DNA of 64,000 nt from Natranaerovirga hydrolytica (GTDB lineage Bacteria; Bacillota; Clostridia; Lachnospirales; DSM-24629), in contig NZ_SMGQ01000011.1 in the NCBI RefSeq assembly GCF_004339095.1, forward strand, positions 605,575 through 669,574, read 5' to 3'. The number at the start of each line of letters is the position of its first letter. The stretch's first letter is position 1. Shown here piece after piece: positions 1 to 7,349 of the stretch. The position numbers were made by a program, and so were the translations under genes. The notes under the pieces were generated by a model. It was given only the letters and a program-made list of their open reading frames with translations, made no database searches and was not told the DNA's origin.

Positions 1-504
1 TTCTAAATTGGTTTTTGTAATCGGTATATTGTTTTTTTCTAGAAAAATAATGTCTTCAATAGAACTTTCATTATGCATGTTATTGATCTGAACGTACTTT
101 TTAATGTTTTCTTTATGAATTGGCATTTGATTGAAAAGCAATTGCTTAACCACTTCCATGTTTTTTTCATTAACTGGAATATTGGCTTCTTCTAAAGCTT
201 GTATGATTTTTTGCTGTCCTTGTGTTAATTTCTCGTCTATATAAGGTTTTATAATAATCTGATCATTGTTTTTATCTTTAACTTGAAACAAGAATTTGTC
301 TCCAATATTAACTTCCAATTGCTCTAGCAAGCGGGCTGAAATAAATTGATTGTTCTTTAATTTAATTTGCATCAAACTGTGTCTGATATCGTCTATTTCA
401 CCTTCAAAAATATCACCTATTTGTAGCGTCTTTAAAACCTGTTCTTTAATTTTCATTTTATCTAAATGAATGTATTGATTGGATTTATCCAAAGATATTC
501 TCAT
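1..504 (-). CDS. YlqG/FliK-like protein, 3' end cut by window edge
   Basis: An open frame of 168 codons starts with ATG at 504, behind an AAGGGTG ribosome site, and runs off the left edge without a stop. The protein begins MRISLDKSNQYIHLDKMKIK. It shows a beta-rich segment around residues 28-75, then helical units in which phrases such as NIPVNEKNMEVV, MPIHKENIKKY and NIPITKTNLE recur. Position just downstream of rnhB matches Bacillus ylqG, whose product is related to flagellar hook-length (FliK-like) proteins; similar clostridial proteins carry a domain of unknown function with these repeated units. Function is unknown. Family assignment rests mainly on gene order. Confidence 0.6.
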   Translation of the reverse strand, partial: MRISLDKSNQYIHLDKMKIKEQVLKTLQIGDIFEGEIDDIRHSLMQIKLKNNQFISARLLEQLEVNIGDKFLFQVKDKNNDQIIIKPYIDEKLTQGQQKIIQALEEANIPVNEKNMEVVKQLLFNQMPIHKENIKKYVQINNMHNESSIEDIIFLEKNNIPITKTNLE

Positions 505-565
505 AAAATCACCCTTATATTTGACTTTAATAACACTAAGAAGTCATGAAACGGTATAAAATGTA

Positions 566-1327
566 TTAAATAAAATTTTTAATAAACGTTTGTCTATGTA
601 TGGGACAAGGTCCGTATTTTTTTATGGCTTCTATGTGTTCAGACGTACCATAGCCTTTATTTTGCAAGAAATTATATTCTGGGTAAAGTGTGTGATATTC
701 TGCCATCATTTTATCTCTTGTTACTTTGGCTAAAATACTTGCTGCTGCAATGGATACGCTTTTAGCATCACCTTTAATAATACTTTGTTGCCTTATATCT
801 ATATTCGGTAGGGTAATGGCGTCAATTAATAAATAATCTGGTTTAAAAGACAATTTATTAATGGCGTCTTTCATAGATTCAAAGGTTGCTTGCAATATAT
901 TAATGGTATCGATGGTTTCTACCGTTGCAATGCCTACGGAATAACTTACAGCTTTTTCTTTGATTATTCCATACAATTCATTGCGTTTTTTTTCTGATAG
1001 TTTTTTTGAATCGTTTAAATATAAAATATCTTCCTCTTGACTCAGTATAACAGCGCCAGAAATAACAGGACCTGCTAAAGGTCCTCTTCCCGCTTCATCA
1101 ATACCACATATATGATTATATTGATCATTGGCTTGTTCATAGTGTTTCATCAAATGTATTCTTTCAATTTCTTTATAATAATTGATGCTTTTTTTTGTGT
1201 ATTGTGTAATCATATTTTGAACGCCTTGTCTTTCATCACTTGAATACCTGTCAATGGTTTCATTGATTTTTTCAATGGGCGTATTTTTAAATATAGTTTT
1301 TATATCGGATATAGATTGGTTTGCCAT
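566..1327 (-). CDS. rnhB: Ribonuclease HII
   Basis: RNase HII cuts the RNA strand of RNA-DNA hybrids and starts removal of misincorporated ribonucleotides. The catalytic signature GIDEAGRGPLAGPV begins at residue 75 (Asp77, Glu78), a further acidic site lies in LLIDAITL, and the family motif SIAAASILAKVTRD follows. The 253-residue length, including about 70 residues before the catalytic core, matches the Bacillus-type enzyme. ATG at 1327 follows a GGAGGC ribosome site. The gene lies 22 bp downstream of rbgA, the conserved Firmicutes rbgA-rnhB pair. Confidence 0.95.
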   Translation of the reverse strand: MANQSISDIKTIFKNTPIEKINETIDRYSSDERQGVQNMITQYTKKSINYYKEIERIHLMKHYEQANDQYNHICGIDEAGRGPLAGPVISGAVILSQEEDILYLNDSKKLSEKKRNELYGIIKEKAVSYSVGIATVETIDTINILQATFESMKDAINKLSFKPDYLLIDAITLPNIDIRQQSIIKGDAKSVSIAAASILAKVTRDKMMAEYHTLYPEYNFLQNKGYGTSEHIEAIKKYGPCPIHRQTFIKNFI

Positions 1328-1349
1328 TAGAGCCTCCTATAGATTTTCC

Positions 1350-2213
1350 TTATGGTGTTTCAATGTCACTTGGTATTTCAATGGTCACTTTTCCTAACTT
1401 TCCATTTCGGTATTCTTCTAATATAATGGCTGCAGTTCTTTCTAAATCTAATGTGTTTCCTGCCATTTTAAAGTTTCTTTTTAAAGCGATTTCATTTAAT
1501 ATCTCTACTGAATTTTTTTCTTCTACATTTTCAATTTCATAACGGTCTACTAAAGTTTTTTTGTATTTTGTTTTTAAATGGTCTATTATAATCAAAGACA
1601 AATCTACTTTATTTAATAATTCCTCTTTTATCGAACCGATCATAGCCAATTTTATACCCACTTGTTGGTCATCAAATTTGGGCCATAAAATCCCTGGTGT
1701 ATCTAATAATTCTATGTCTTTTTTTAATTTAATCCATTGTTTACCTTTTGTTACCCCTGGTTTATTGCCTGTTTTAGCACTGGCTTTTCCTACTAATTTA
1801 TTGATTAGCGTTGATTTGCCTACATTGGGGATTCCAACGACCATTGCTCTGATAGGACGATTAATAATCCCTCTTTTTCTATCTCTTTCAATCTTTTCCT
1901 TACAAGCTTCTTTGATAACATTTAAAATATTAGATATACCTTGTCCGTTTATAGAATTCACCTTTACAATGTGGTAACCTTTTTCTTTGAAATAAGTTTC
2001 CCATAATTTAGTGCATTCTGGATCTGCTAAATCTATTTTATTAAGAATAATAACACGTTGTTTGTTTAATGATAAAGTGTCTATATCAGGGTTTTTACTG
2101 CTATACGGCACTCTGGAATCTACTAATTCCAAGACAACATCTACTAATTTTATATTTTCTTGCATCATTCTTTTTGCTTTGGTCATATGACCTGGGTACC
2201 AATGTATATTCAT
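1350..2213 (-). CDS. rbgA: Ribosome biogenesis GTPase RbgA (YlqF)
   Basis: RbgA is a circularly permuted GTPase needed for late assembly of the 50S subunit. The permuted order is visible: the G4 motif ILNKIDLAD comes before the P-loop GIPNVGKSTLINKL and the G3 motif DTPGI. I place the start at ATG 2213 (MNIHWYPGHMTKAKR, 287 aa) because AAGGTG lies six bases upstream and the family opens with a W-(Y/F)-PGHM motif. An in-frame start 11 codons earlier would run into a half copy of the dispersed repeat. Confidence 0.95.
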   Translation of the reverse strand: MNIHWYPGHMTKAKRMMQENIKLVDVVLELVDSRVPYSSKNPDIDTLSLNKQRVIILNKIDLADPECTKLWETYFKEKGYHIVKVNSINGQGISNILNVIKEACKEKIERDRKRGIINRPIRAMVVGIPNVGKSTLINKLVGKASAKTGNKPGVTKGKQWIKLKKDIELLDTPGILWPKFDDQQVGIKLAMIGSIKEELLNKVDLSLIIIDHLKTKYKKTLVDRYEIENVEEKNSVEILNEIALKRNFKMAGNTLDLERTAAIILEEYRNGKLGKVTIEIPSDIETP

Positions 2214-2237
2214 ATTCATCACCTTTATCTCGTATTT

Positions 2238-2271
2238 ACTTTGCAAGTAAGTTTGCAGATTGTACTTTCAT
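2238..2271 (+). repeat. Half copy of dispersed two-hairpin repeat
   Basis: This stretch matches the right half of hairpin 2 of the repeat family (compare 24360-24392): the core GCAAGTAAGTTTGCAGAT is followed by a TTTCAT end. The left part of the element is missing. It sits just upstream of rbgA, next to the long hairpin at 2273-2327. Confidence 0.55.
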
Positions 2272-2272
2272 T

Positions 2273-2327
2273 GATAAGACATAAAAAACATACGAACACT
2301 TATATCGTATGTTTTTTATGTCTTATC
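2273..2327. terminator. Long AT-rich inverted repeat between lepB and rbgA
   Basis: Two perfect 23-base arms (2273-2295 and 2305-2327) flank a 9-base loop. The arms contain runs of six A and six T, so the stem could act as a terminator in either direction, but no extra U-tract follows it. It lies 58 bp downstream of the lepB stop. Termination is inferred. Confidence 0.55.
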
Positions 2328-2385
2328 TTATACTTTAACGATCCATTTATTTTTCATTCATACAATTGTGTGTTTATAATCCTGC

Positions 2386-2916
2386 TTAATTATTATCTCT
2401 TAGAAAACCAAAGTCTTCTAGTGGCCATATTGTAAGCCAAGCTCTCCCTATTATATCTTCCTTTGAAATATGACCCACGTCCATAAATCGACTGTCTGAA
2501 CTATTGTTGCGATTATCTCCTATTACAAAGTACTCTTCTTGTCCGATTGTAATGGGTTCGCTAGCAACGCCTGGGTTAATAATTTCTTCTAATCCGAAGT
2601 CTTCTTCTAATGGTTCATCATTAATATATATCAAGCCATCTTCAATATATATTGTGTCTCCTGGCATACCAATTATGCGTTTTATGTATAATTGATTTGG
2701 ATTCATTCTGTAAGGAAAAACAATTATATCGAATCGCTGTGGATCGGTAATTCTATAACTGATTTTATCAATAATAACTTGATTACCATTTTGTAAAGTT
2801 GGCCTCATGGAATCTCCAATTACACTTGTACGCTGACCGACAAAAGTTGTTATTAAGTATACTACAATAAGTATTACCAGTATATCGAGAACCCAACTCC
2901 CAATTTTTTTTAACAT
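2386..2916 (-). CDS. lepB: Signal peptidase I
   Basis: Type I signal peptidase removes signal peptides from exported proteins at the outer face of the membrane. One N-terminal membrane segment (about residues 9-27) is followed by the nucleophile motif GDSMRPTL (Ser36) and the catalytic lysine in LYIKRIIGMPGDTI (Lys79), the Ser-Lys dyad of the S26 family. A late GDNRNNSSDSR motif is also present. The start is ATG 2916, behind AGGTG; an earlier in-frame TTG lacks a ribosome site. At 176 aa this is a normal Gram-positive size. It lies in the rplS-lepB-rbgA order common in Clostridia. Confidence 0.94.
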   Translation of the reverse strand: MLKKIGSWVLDILVILIVVYLITTFVGQRTSVIGDSMRPTLQNGNQVIIDKISYRITDPQRFDIIVFPYRMNPNQLYIKRIIGMPGDTIYIEDGLIYINDEPLEEDFGLEEIINPGVASEPITIGQEEYFVIGDNRNNSSDSRFMDVGHISKEDIIGRAWLTIWPLEDFGFLRDNN

Positions 2917-2986
2917 ACAAGCACCTGCTTTCAATTACAATATTGTAAAATTTATTGTTAGCGTGATTGCTTTTTTATATCAACTC

Positions 2987-3083
2987 AACTTATACCTCTT
3001 ACTGGTGTAAGAGGCACAAGTTTCACTGAAAATGTAATTTCCAAACCCTTGCCTTGCCAGCATGTTTGCAAATTACATTTTCA
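2987..3083 (+). repeat. Full copy of dispersed two-hairpin repeat
   Basis: Hairpin 1 has arms CCTCTTAC and GTAAGAGG inside an outer AACTT/AAGTT pair. Hairpin 2 has perfectly matched 14-base arms (TGAAAATGTAATTT and AAATTACATTTTCA) around a GC-richer core. It lies between the rplS terminator and lepB, about 70 bp before the lepB start. Confidence 0.85.
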
Positions 3084-3096
3084 TATATTATCTACT

Positions 3097-3134
3097 AAAA
3101 GGGACTCATACTGATTGTACTAAGTCCCTTTTTT
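3097..3134 (-). terminator. Terminator downstream of rplS
   Basis: A stem pairs AAAAGGGACT with AGTCCCTTTT around a loop, about 12 bp after the rplS stop, and ends in a short T-run. The A-rich side also gives a T-run on the opposite strand. Confidence 0.75.
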
Positions 3135-3145
3135 GTAAAATAAAA

Positions 3146-3493
3146 TTATCTTACTAATTCTTTAGTTTTAGAAGCTTTACCAATTCTACCACGTAAGTAG
3201 TTAAGTTTTGCTCTTCTTACTTTACCTCTTCTTACAACTTCAATTTTATCAATATTAGGTGAGTGTAATGGCCAAGTTCTCTCAACACCTACTCCATAAG
3301 ATAATCTTCTTATTGTAAATGTTTCACGAGGACCACCGTTTTGTCTTTTAAGGACAACACCTTCTAATATCTGAATTCTTTCGCGATTTCCTTCTTTTAC
3401 TTTAGCATGTACACGAATTGTGTCACCCACATTAAAAGGAGTAATCTCTTGTTTCATTTGTTCTTGTTCGATACTACGAATTATATCATTCAT
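3146..3493 (-). CDS. rplS: 50S ribosomal protein L19
   Basis: L19 sits at the interface of the two ribosomal subunits. The 115-residue product begins [14 protein letters not shown] and contains the conserved stretches [28 protein letters not shown] and [14 protein letters not shown]. The start is ATG 3493 behind AAGGAGG. The frame stays open 24 codons upstream, but that segment overlaps the putative L19 leader RNA and is taken as untranslated. It is the last gene before a terminator in the rpsP-khpA-rimM-trmD-rplS cluster. Confidence 0.97.
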   Translation of the reverse strand: MNDIIRSIEQEQMKQEITPFNVGDTIRVHAKVKEGNRERIQILEGVVLKRQNGGPRETFTIRRLSYGVGVERTWPLHSPNIDKIEVVRRGKVRRAKLNYLRGRIGKASKTKELVR

Positions 3494-3499
3494 CTGAGT

Positions 3500-3558
3500 A
3501 CCTCCTTCCCTTCCTAGATGTTCTTGAAATAACCTTTGTATAGCAGAGGACCATCCGT
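3500..3558 (-). promoter_or_regulatory. Putative ribosomal protein L19 leader
   Basis: The 5' region of rplS contains GGATGGTCCTCTGCT (3556 down to 3542) and, about 30 bases later, GAACATCTAGGAAG. GATG can pair with CATC and TCCT with AGGA in crossing order, a small pseudoknot ending just before the AAGGAGG ribosome site. This resembles the L19 leader described in low-GC Gram-positives, through which L19 is thought to limit its own synthesis. The match is from memory of the motif. Confidence 0.65.
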
Positions 3559-3586
3559 ACTTCACAATTTAAAACTATATCATATT

Positions 3587-4336
3587 TTATAGATTTTTGC
3601 AATGTTTTTTTAAGAATTTTTTTTCATCCTCACTTAGGCTAGCTTTTTCTATAAGATCAGGTCTTCTTTCACAAGTCCTGAGTAAAGATTGTTCTTTTCT
3701 CCACTTGTTAATATGAGCATGATGACCGGACAATAAAACATCTGGAACTGTTTTGCCTAAAAATTCATATGGTCTTGTATAATGAGGATATTCTAATAAA
3801 CCATCTTGAAAAGATTCATACTCTGTTGATTCTTTATTGCTAAGAACACCTGGAATAAGTCTTGAAATGGCATCGATCATAACCATTACAGCTAATTCTC
3901 CGCCTGTTAAGACATAATCCCCTATAGAGACATAATCTGTTACCACTTCTTCTAAAACACGTTCGTCTACCCCTTCATAATGTCCACATAAGAACATTAA
4001 AGAAGATTCTTTCGCAAATTCTTCTGCCATTTCTTGATTAAATGTTTTGCCTTGAGGGGTTAAGTAAACCATTCTTGGTTTTTTATTCACATATGTTTCT
4101 TTGTGTTGATGAACCACTGCTTTATAAGCACTATAAATAGGCTCAGGTTGCATTAACATACCTGCACCACCACCATAAGGGTAGTCATCTACTTTATTGT
4201 GTTTGTTGTTCGCATAATCTCTTATATTGATTAGATTTAAACGTATGAGCTCTTTTTCAATGGCTTTACCGATAATGCTTGTATTAAGACCCTGCTCTAT
4301 CATTTCAGGAAATAACGTGAAAATATGATAGTTCAT
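3587..4336 (-). CDS. trmD: tRNA (guanine-N1)-methyltransferase
   Basis: TrmD methylates G37 at N1 in tRNAs with a G36-G37 anticodon edge, using S-adenosylmethionine, and so prevents +1 frameshifts. The 249-residue protein has the typical N-terminus MNYHIFTLFPEMIE, the YPYGGGAGMLM loop, LCGHYEGVDERV, and the SPOUT knot segment SIGDYVLTGGELAVMV. The start codon overlaps the rimM stop by one base, which suggests translational coupling. Confidence 0.97.
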   Translation of the reverse strand: MNYHIFTLFPEMIEQGLNTSIIGKAIEKELIRLNLINIRDYANNKHNKVDDYPYGGGAGMLMQPEPIYSAYKAVVHQHKETYVNKKPRMVYLTPQGKTFNQEMAEEFAKESSLMFLCGHYEGVDERVLEEVVTDYVSIGDYVLTGGELAVMVMIDAISRLIPGVLSNKESTEYESFQDGLLEYPHYTRPYEFLGKTVPDVLLSGHHAHINKWRKEQSLLRTCERRPDLIEKASLSEDEKKFLKKHCKNL

Positions 4337-4845
4337 TAGTCTACCAAACCTTTCATTAAATGTACCTTTATCTTTTTATCTTTTAAATTAATATCTAAAA
4401 TACACTCTTTTATAGCAGGTAAGAGTATTTCTTTGTCATCTTTTGTTTGAATAATGTAGACTTCATTACTACCTGTTTTAATCACATCTTTTAAGTGACC
4501 CAGTTTTTCTTCTTGGTCTGTAAAAACTTCTAAGCCTATTAGATCACTAATATAGTATTCGTCTTCTTCTAAAGGCAAAGCCAATTCTCGTGGTATTTTT
4601 ATAATTGCATTCTTAAACTTTTCAACATGGTTTATGGAATCATATGCTTTAAATTTTAAAATAACTTGTTTTTTAAAATATCTTACTTTTTCTATTTGTA
4701 ATTCAATATTTTCTTTTTTATTATCTACAATGACCCAATCTAATAACTCAAATCTTTCAGGGTCATCTGTTGTAGGCAAAACCTTTAACTCACCTTTTAT
4801 GCCATGTGTATTTGTTATTATTCCTATTTGAAAAAATTCAGTCAT
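4336..4845 (-). CDS. rimM: Ribosome maturation factor RimM
   Basis: RimM binds S19 and helps the 30S head mature. The N-terminal part (MTEFFQIGIITNTHGIKGELKV) is the RimM barrel and the C-terminal part (about residues 95-165, YYISDLIGLEV and KEILLPAIKECI) is the PRC-barrel. The length of 169 aa is normal. It lies between khpA and trmD as in most Firmicutes. An AAAGGTG ribosome site precedes the ATG. Confidence 0.95.
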   Translation of the reverse strand: MTEFFQIGIITNTHGIKGELKVLPTTDDPERFELLDWVIVDNKKENIELQIEKVRYFKKQVILKFKAYDSINHVEKFKNAIIKIPRELALPLEEDEYYISDLIGLEVFTDQEEKLGHLKDVIKTGSNEVYIIQTKDDKEILLPAIKECILDINLKDKKIKVHLMKGLVD

Positions 4846-4949
4846 AACAATTCACCTTTTTTATTTATTTTAATTATTTTTTAAGTGTATCCTCATTATA
4901 AATTATTTTTTAATAAACTTAAAGGTTAGGATACCCTAACCTCTAAAAT

Positions 4950-5180
4950 TTATTGTAGTATTTCAACCACTACTCTTTTATTATCTTTTGTTGCAGCTGC
5001 TTTAACCACTGTACGAATCGCTTTAGCAATACGTCCTTGTTTACCGATAATTTTACCCATGTCTTCAGGATCTACTTTTAATTCAATAATGATTGAACGT
5101 TCTCCTTCAACTTCATTAACGGTAACTTCTTCTGGTTTGTCTACTAGAGATTTAGCTATAAACTCTACAAGTTCTTTCAA
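4950..5180 (-). CDS. khpA: KH-domain RNA-binding protein KhpA (YlqC)
   Basis: KhpA is a small single-KH RNA-binding protein that works with KhpB/Jag in controlling cell division and elongation in Firmicutes. The GxxG loop of the KH fold is seen in [15 protein letters not shown] place the start at a TTG (5180, product [19 protein letters not shown], 76 aa) because GGAGGTG lies six bases before it and the family starts this way; earlier in-frame GTG and TTG codons fall in or before the ribosome site. The gene is 18 bp downstream of rpsP. Confidence 0.92.
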   Translation of the reverse strand: MKELVEFIAKSLVDKPEEVTVNEVEGERSIIIELKVDPEDMGKIIGKQGRIAKAIRTVVKAAATKDNKRVVVEILQ

Positions 5181-5198
5181 ACTTAACACCTCCAACTC

Positions 5199-5444
5199 TT
5201 AGTTAACAACACCTGCTGTTTTTAAAAGTGCTTTTACAGTATCAGAAGGTTTTGCTCCGTTACTAAGCCATTTTTTCGCAGCTTCATCATTAACTTTTAA
5301 TACTGCTGGCTCTTTTGTTGGATCATAATAACCGATTTCTTCAATAAATCTACCATCTCTTGGAGATCTTGAATCTGCAACTACTATTCTATAGAAAGGC
5401 GCTTTTTTCTGTCCCATTCTTTTTAATCTCATTCTTACTGCCAT
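5199..5444 (-). CDS. rpsP: 30S ribosomal protein S16
   Basis: S16 is a small-subunit assembly protein. The 81-residue product opens [20 protein letters not shown] and holds the family motif [17 protein letters not shown] 5444 is preceded by AAGGAGGTG at good spacing; a GTG three codons earlier is part of that ribosome site. It leads the rpsP-khpA-rimM-trmD-rplS group, about 60 bp downstream of ffh. Confidence 0.97.
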   Translation of the reverse strand: MAVRMRLKRMGQKKAPFYRIVVADSRSPRDGRFIEEIGYYDPTKEPAVLKVNDEAAKKWLSNGAKPSDTVKALLKTAGVVN

Positions 5445-5504
5445 GTCTTTCACCTCCTTAAAATGATAATGTTTATTTTTTTATTCTGTCCTACGACATA
5501 TTAT

Positions 5505-6842
5505 TTATATAAAAGGAAATTTAAACATTCCTTTTTTACCTTTACCTTTCATCATTCCAGAAAATTGCTTCATCATCTTTTTAGATTGTTCATATTGTTT
5601 TACAAGCTTATTAACATCTTGTAATGGTCTTCCTGAACCTAAAGCAATTCTTTTCTTTCTTGATGTATTTAATAAAGCTGGATTGGCTCTTTCTTCTTTA
5701 GTCATAGATAAAATAATGGCTTCTACTTTGTAAATTTCATTTTCATCTATGTCTACATTTTTAAGCTGTTGTCCCATACCAGGTATCATATCCATTAATT
5801 GATTGATGTTACCCATTTTTTTGACTTGTTGCATTTGCTCAAGAAAATCATCAAATGTAAACTCTGCATTACGAAGTTTTTTCTCCATCTCTAAAGCTTG
5901 CTTTTCATCAATAGAATCTTGGGCTTTTTCTATAAGGGTTAACACATCACCCATTCCTAAAATACGTGATGCCATCCTATCTGGGTGAAAAGGTTCTAAA
6001 TCTGTTAATTTTTCTCCCATACCAACAAACTTAATGGGTTTATCTGTAACAAACCTTACGGATATGGCTGCTCCACCTCTGGTATCACCATCTAATTTGG
6101 TTAATATAACACCGTCAACACCAATTTGATTGTTAAAGGTTTCTGCAACAGTTACTGCATCTTGACCAGTCATTGCATCAACGACCAATAATGTTTCTTG
6201 AGGATTTAGGCTATCTTTTATCTCAACCAATTCATCCATCATTGTTTCATCTATGTGCAGTCTACCCGCTGTATCAATAATAACCACATCATTACCATTT
6301 TTTGTGGCATATTCCAAACCTGCTTTTGCTATATTGACAGGTTTATGATTGTCACCCATTGTAAAAACAGGCACATCAATTTGTTCACCTACTATTTGCA
6401 ACTGCTTAATAGCAGCAGGTCTATATATATCACAAGCAACCAATAAGGGTTTTTTACCTTTTTTCTTAATCAAACCACTTATCTTAGCTGAAGTTGTTGT
6501 TTTCCCGGCACCTTGTAAACCAACCATCATCACAACGGTTATACCCTCTTTGTTATAGGTTAATTCATTATTAGAATCTCCCATTAACTTAACCAATTCT
6601 TCGTTTACAATTTTTATAACTTGTTGACCCGGTGTTAAACTTTCTAAAACTTCGTGTCCTGTTGCTCTTTCTTGAACATTTTTGATAAATGTCTTGACAA
6701 CTTTGAAGTTAACATCCGCCTCTAAAAGTGCTAATTTCACTTCTCTTAAGGCAGTTTTTACGTCTTTTTCAGAGAGTTTTCCTTTTTTCTTTAATCCACT
6801 AAAAATGTTTTGAAGTTTATCTGATAAACTTTCAAAAGCCAT
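5505..6842 (-). CDS. ffh: Signal recognition particle protein Ffh
   Basis: Ffh, with 4.5S RNA, binds signal sequences on ribosomes and delivers them to FtsY at the membrane. The N domain (MAFESLSDKLQNIFSGLKKK) is followed by the GTPase with P-loop GLQGAGKTTTSAK, DTAGRLHID and TKLDGDTRGGAA, and by a methionine-rich M domain with MIPGMGQQLK. The start is ATG 6842 after AGGAGG (445 aa). The frame continues 18 codons upstream without a ribosome site. It is 25 bp downstream of ylxM, its usual partner. Confidence 0.97.
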   Translation of the reverse strand: MAFESLSDKLQNIFSGLKKKGKLSEKDVKTALREVKLALLEADVNFKVVKTFIKNVQERATGHEVLESLTPGQQVIKIVNEELVKLMGDSNNELTYNKEGITVVMMVGLQGAGKTTTSAKISGLIKKKGKKPLLVACDIYRPAAIKQLQIVGEQIDVPVFTMGDNHKPVNIAKAGLEYATKNGNDVVIIDTAGRLHIDETMMDELVEIKDSLNPQETLLVVDAMTGQDAVTVAETFNNQIGVDGVILTKLDGDTRGGAAISVRFVTDKPIKFVGMGEKLTDLEPFHPDRMASRILGMGDVLTLIEKAQDSIDEKQALEMEKKLRNAEFTFDDFLEQMQQVKKMGNINQLMDMIPGMGQQLKNVDIDENEIYKVEAIILSMTKEERANPALLNTSRKKRIALGSGRPLQDVNKLVKQYEQSKKMMKQFSGMMKGKGKKGMFKFPFI

Positions 6843-6867
6843 ATTATAAAACCTCCTAAAGAGAACA

Positions 6868-7227
6868 TCACATTTCTTGTAGCATTGTTTCAACAATTTC
6901 TTGTATTGCTTTTATATCTTGAAGTTCTTTTTGATCTAACTCAGATTCATTTATTAATGAATGGGTGTATTTATAAATTTGATTAACACGTTGTGTATTC
7001 TTATCAAATTTCTTGACTAAACCTAATTTTTCTTCGTAATTACCTAGTAATTTAGTGGTTCTTTTAATTGAATCATAAACACCTTGGCGACTAATGCCTT
7101 CTTGCTCAGATATCTCTGCCAAAGACAAGTCATTCATAAAATAATCTTCATAAATCTTCTTTTGTTTTTTTGTTAATAGTTCTGAATAAAAATCATATAA
7201 AAGTGTTTGTTCAACTATCTTATCCAT
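6868..7227 (-). CDS. ylxM: YlxM/p13-like helix-turn-helix protein
   Basis: This is the small UPF0122 (YlxM) protein that accompanies ffh in Firmicutes; in streptococci the homologue has been linked to the signal recognition particle. A sigma-70 region-4-like helix-turn-helix is visible in DLSLAEISEQEGISRQGVYD, and a coiled C-terminus ends the protein. ATG 7227 (119 aa) lies seven bases from AGGTGG; a GTG two codons earlier is too close to it. A consensus promoter and an inverted repeat precede the gene, so autoregulation is possible but inferred. Confidence 0.9.
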   Translation of the reverse strand: MDKIVEQTLLYDFYSELLTKKQKKIYEDYFMNDLSLAEISEQEGISRQGVYDSIKRTTKLLGNYEEKLGLVKKFDKNTQRVNQIYKYTHSLINESELDQKELQDIKAIQEIVETMLQEM

Positions 7228-7233
7228 ATTCAC

Positions 7234-7266
7234 ACCACCTGTAAAGTGTATTTACTTTACAGTGGT
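7234..7266 (-). promoter_or_regulatory. Dyad over the ylxM transcription start and ribosome site
   Basis: On the coding strand ACCACTGTAAAGT is followed six bases later by ACTTTACAGGTGGT, a 13-bp inverted repeat with one extra G. It begins just after the -10 box, so the predicted start point falls inside the first arm. That favours a DNA operator over a full RNA hairpin. The second arm contains the AGGTGG ribosome site. Confidence 0.5.
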
Positions 7267-7295
7267 ATTCTATAGTAATCTTAATCCATTGTCAA
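7267..7295 (-). promoter_or_regulatory. Sigma-A-type promoter of ylxM-ffh
   Basis: TTGACA (7290-7295), a 17-base spacer and TAGAAT (7267-7272) on the minus strand, about 40 bp before the ylxM start. Confidence 0.8.
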
Positions 7296-7349
7296 GCTTT
7301 TTTTATGAAAAATTAATCCATTCATTTTATTTATACATGCATCATCAAC

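Noticed and set aside
3494-3565. N-terminal extension of L19
   Set aside because: The extra 24 codons lack family similarity, while AAGGAGG and a leader-like structure place the start at 3493.
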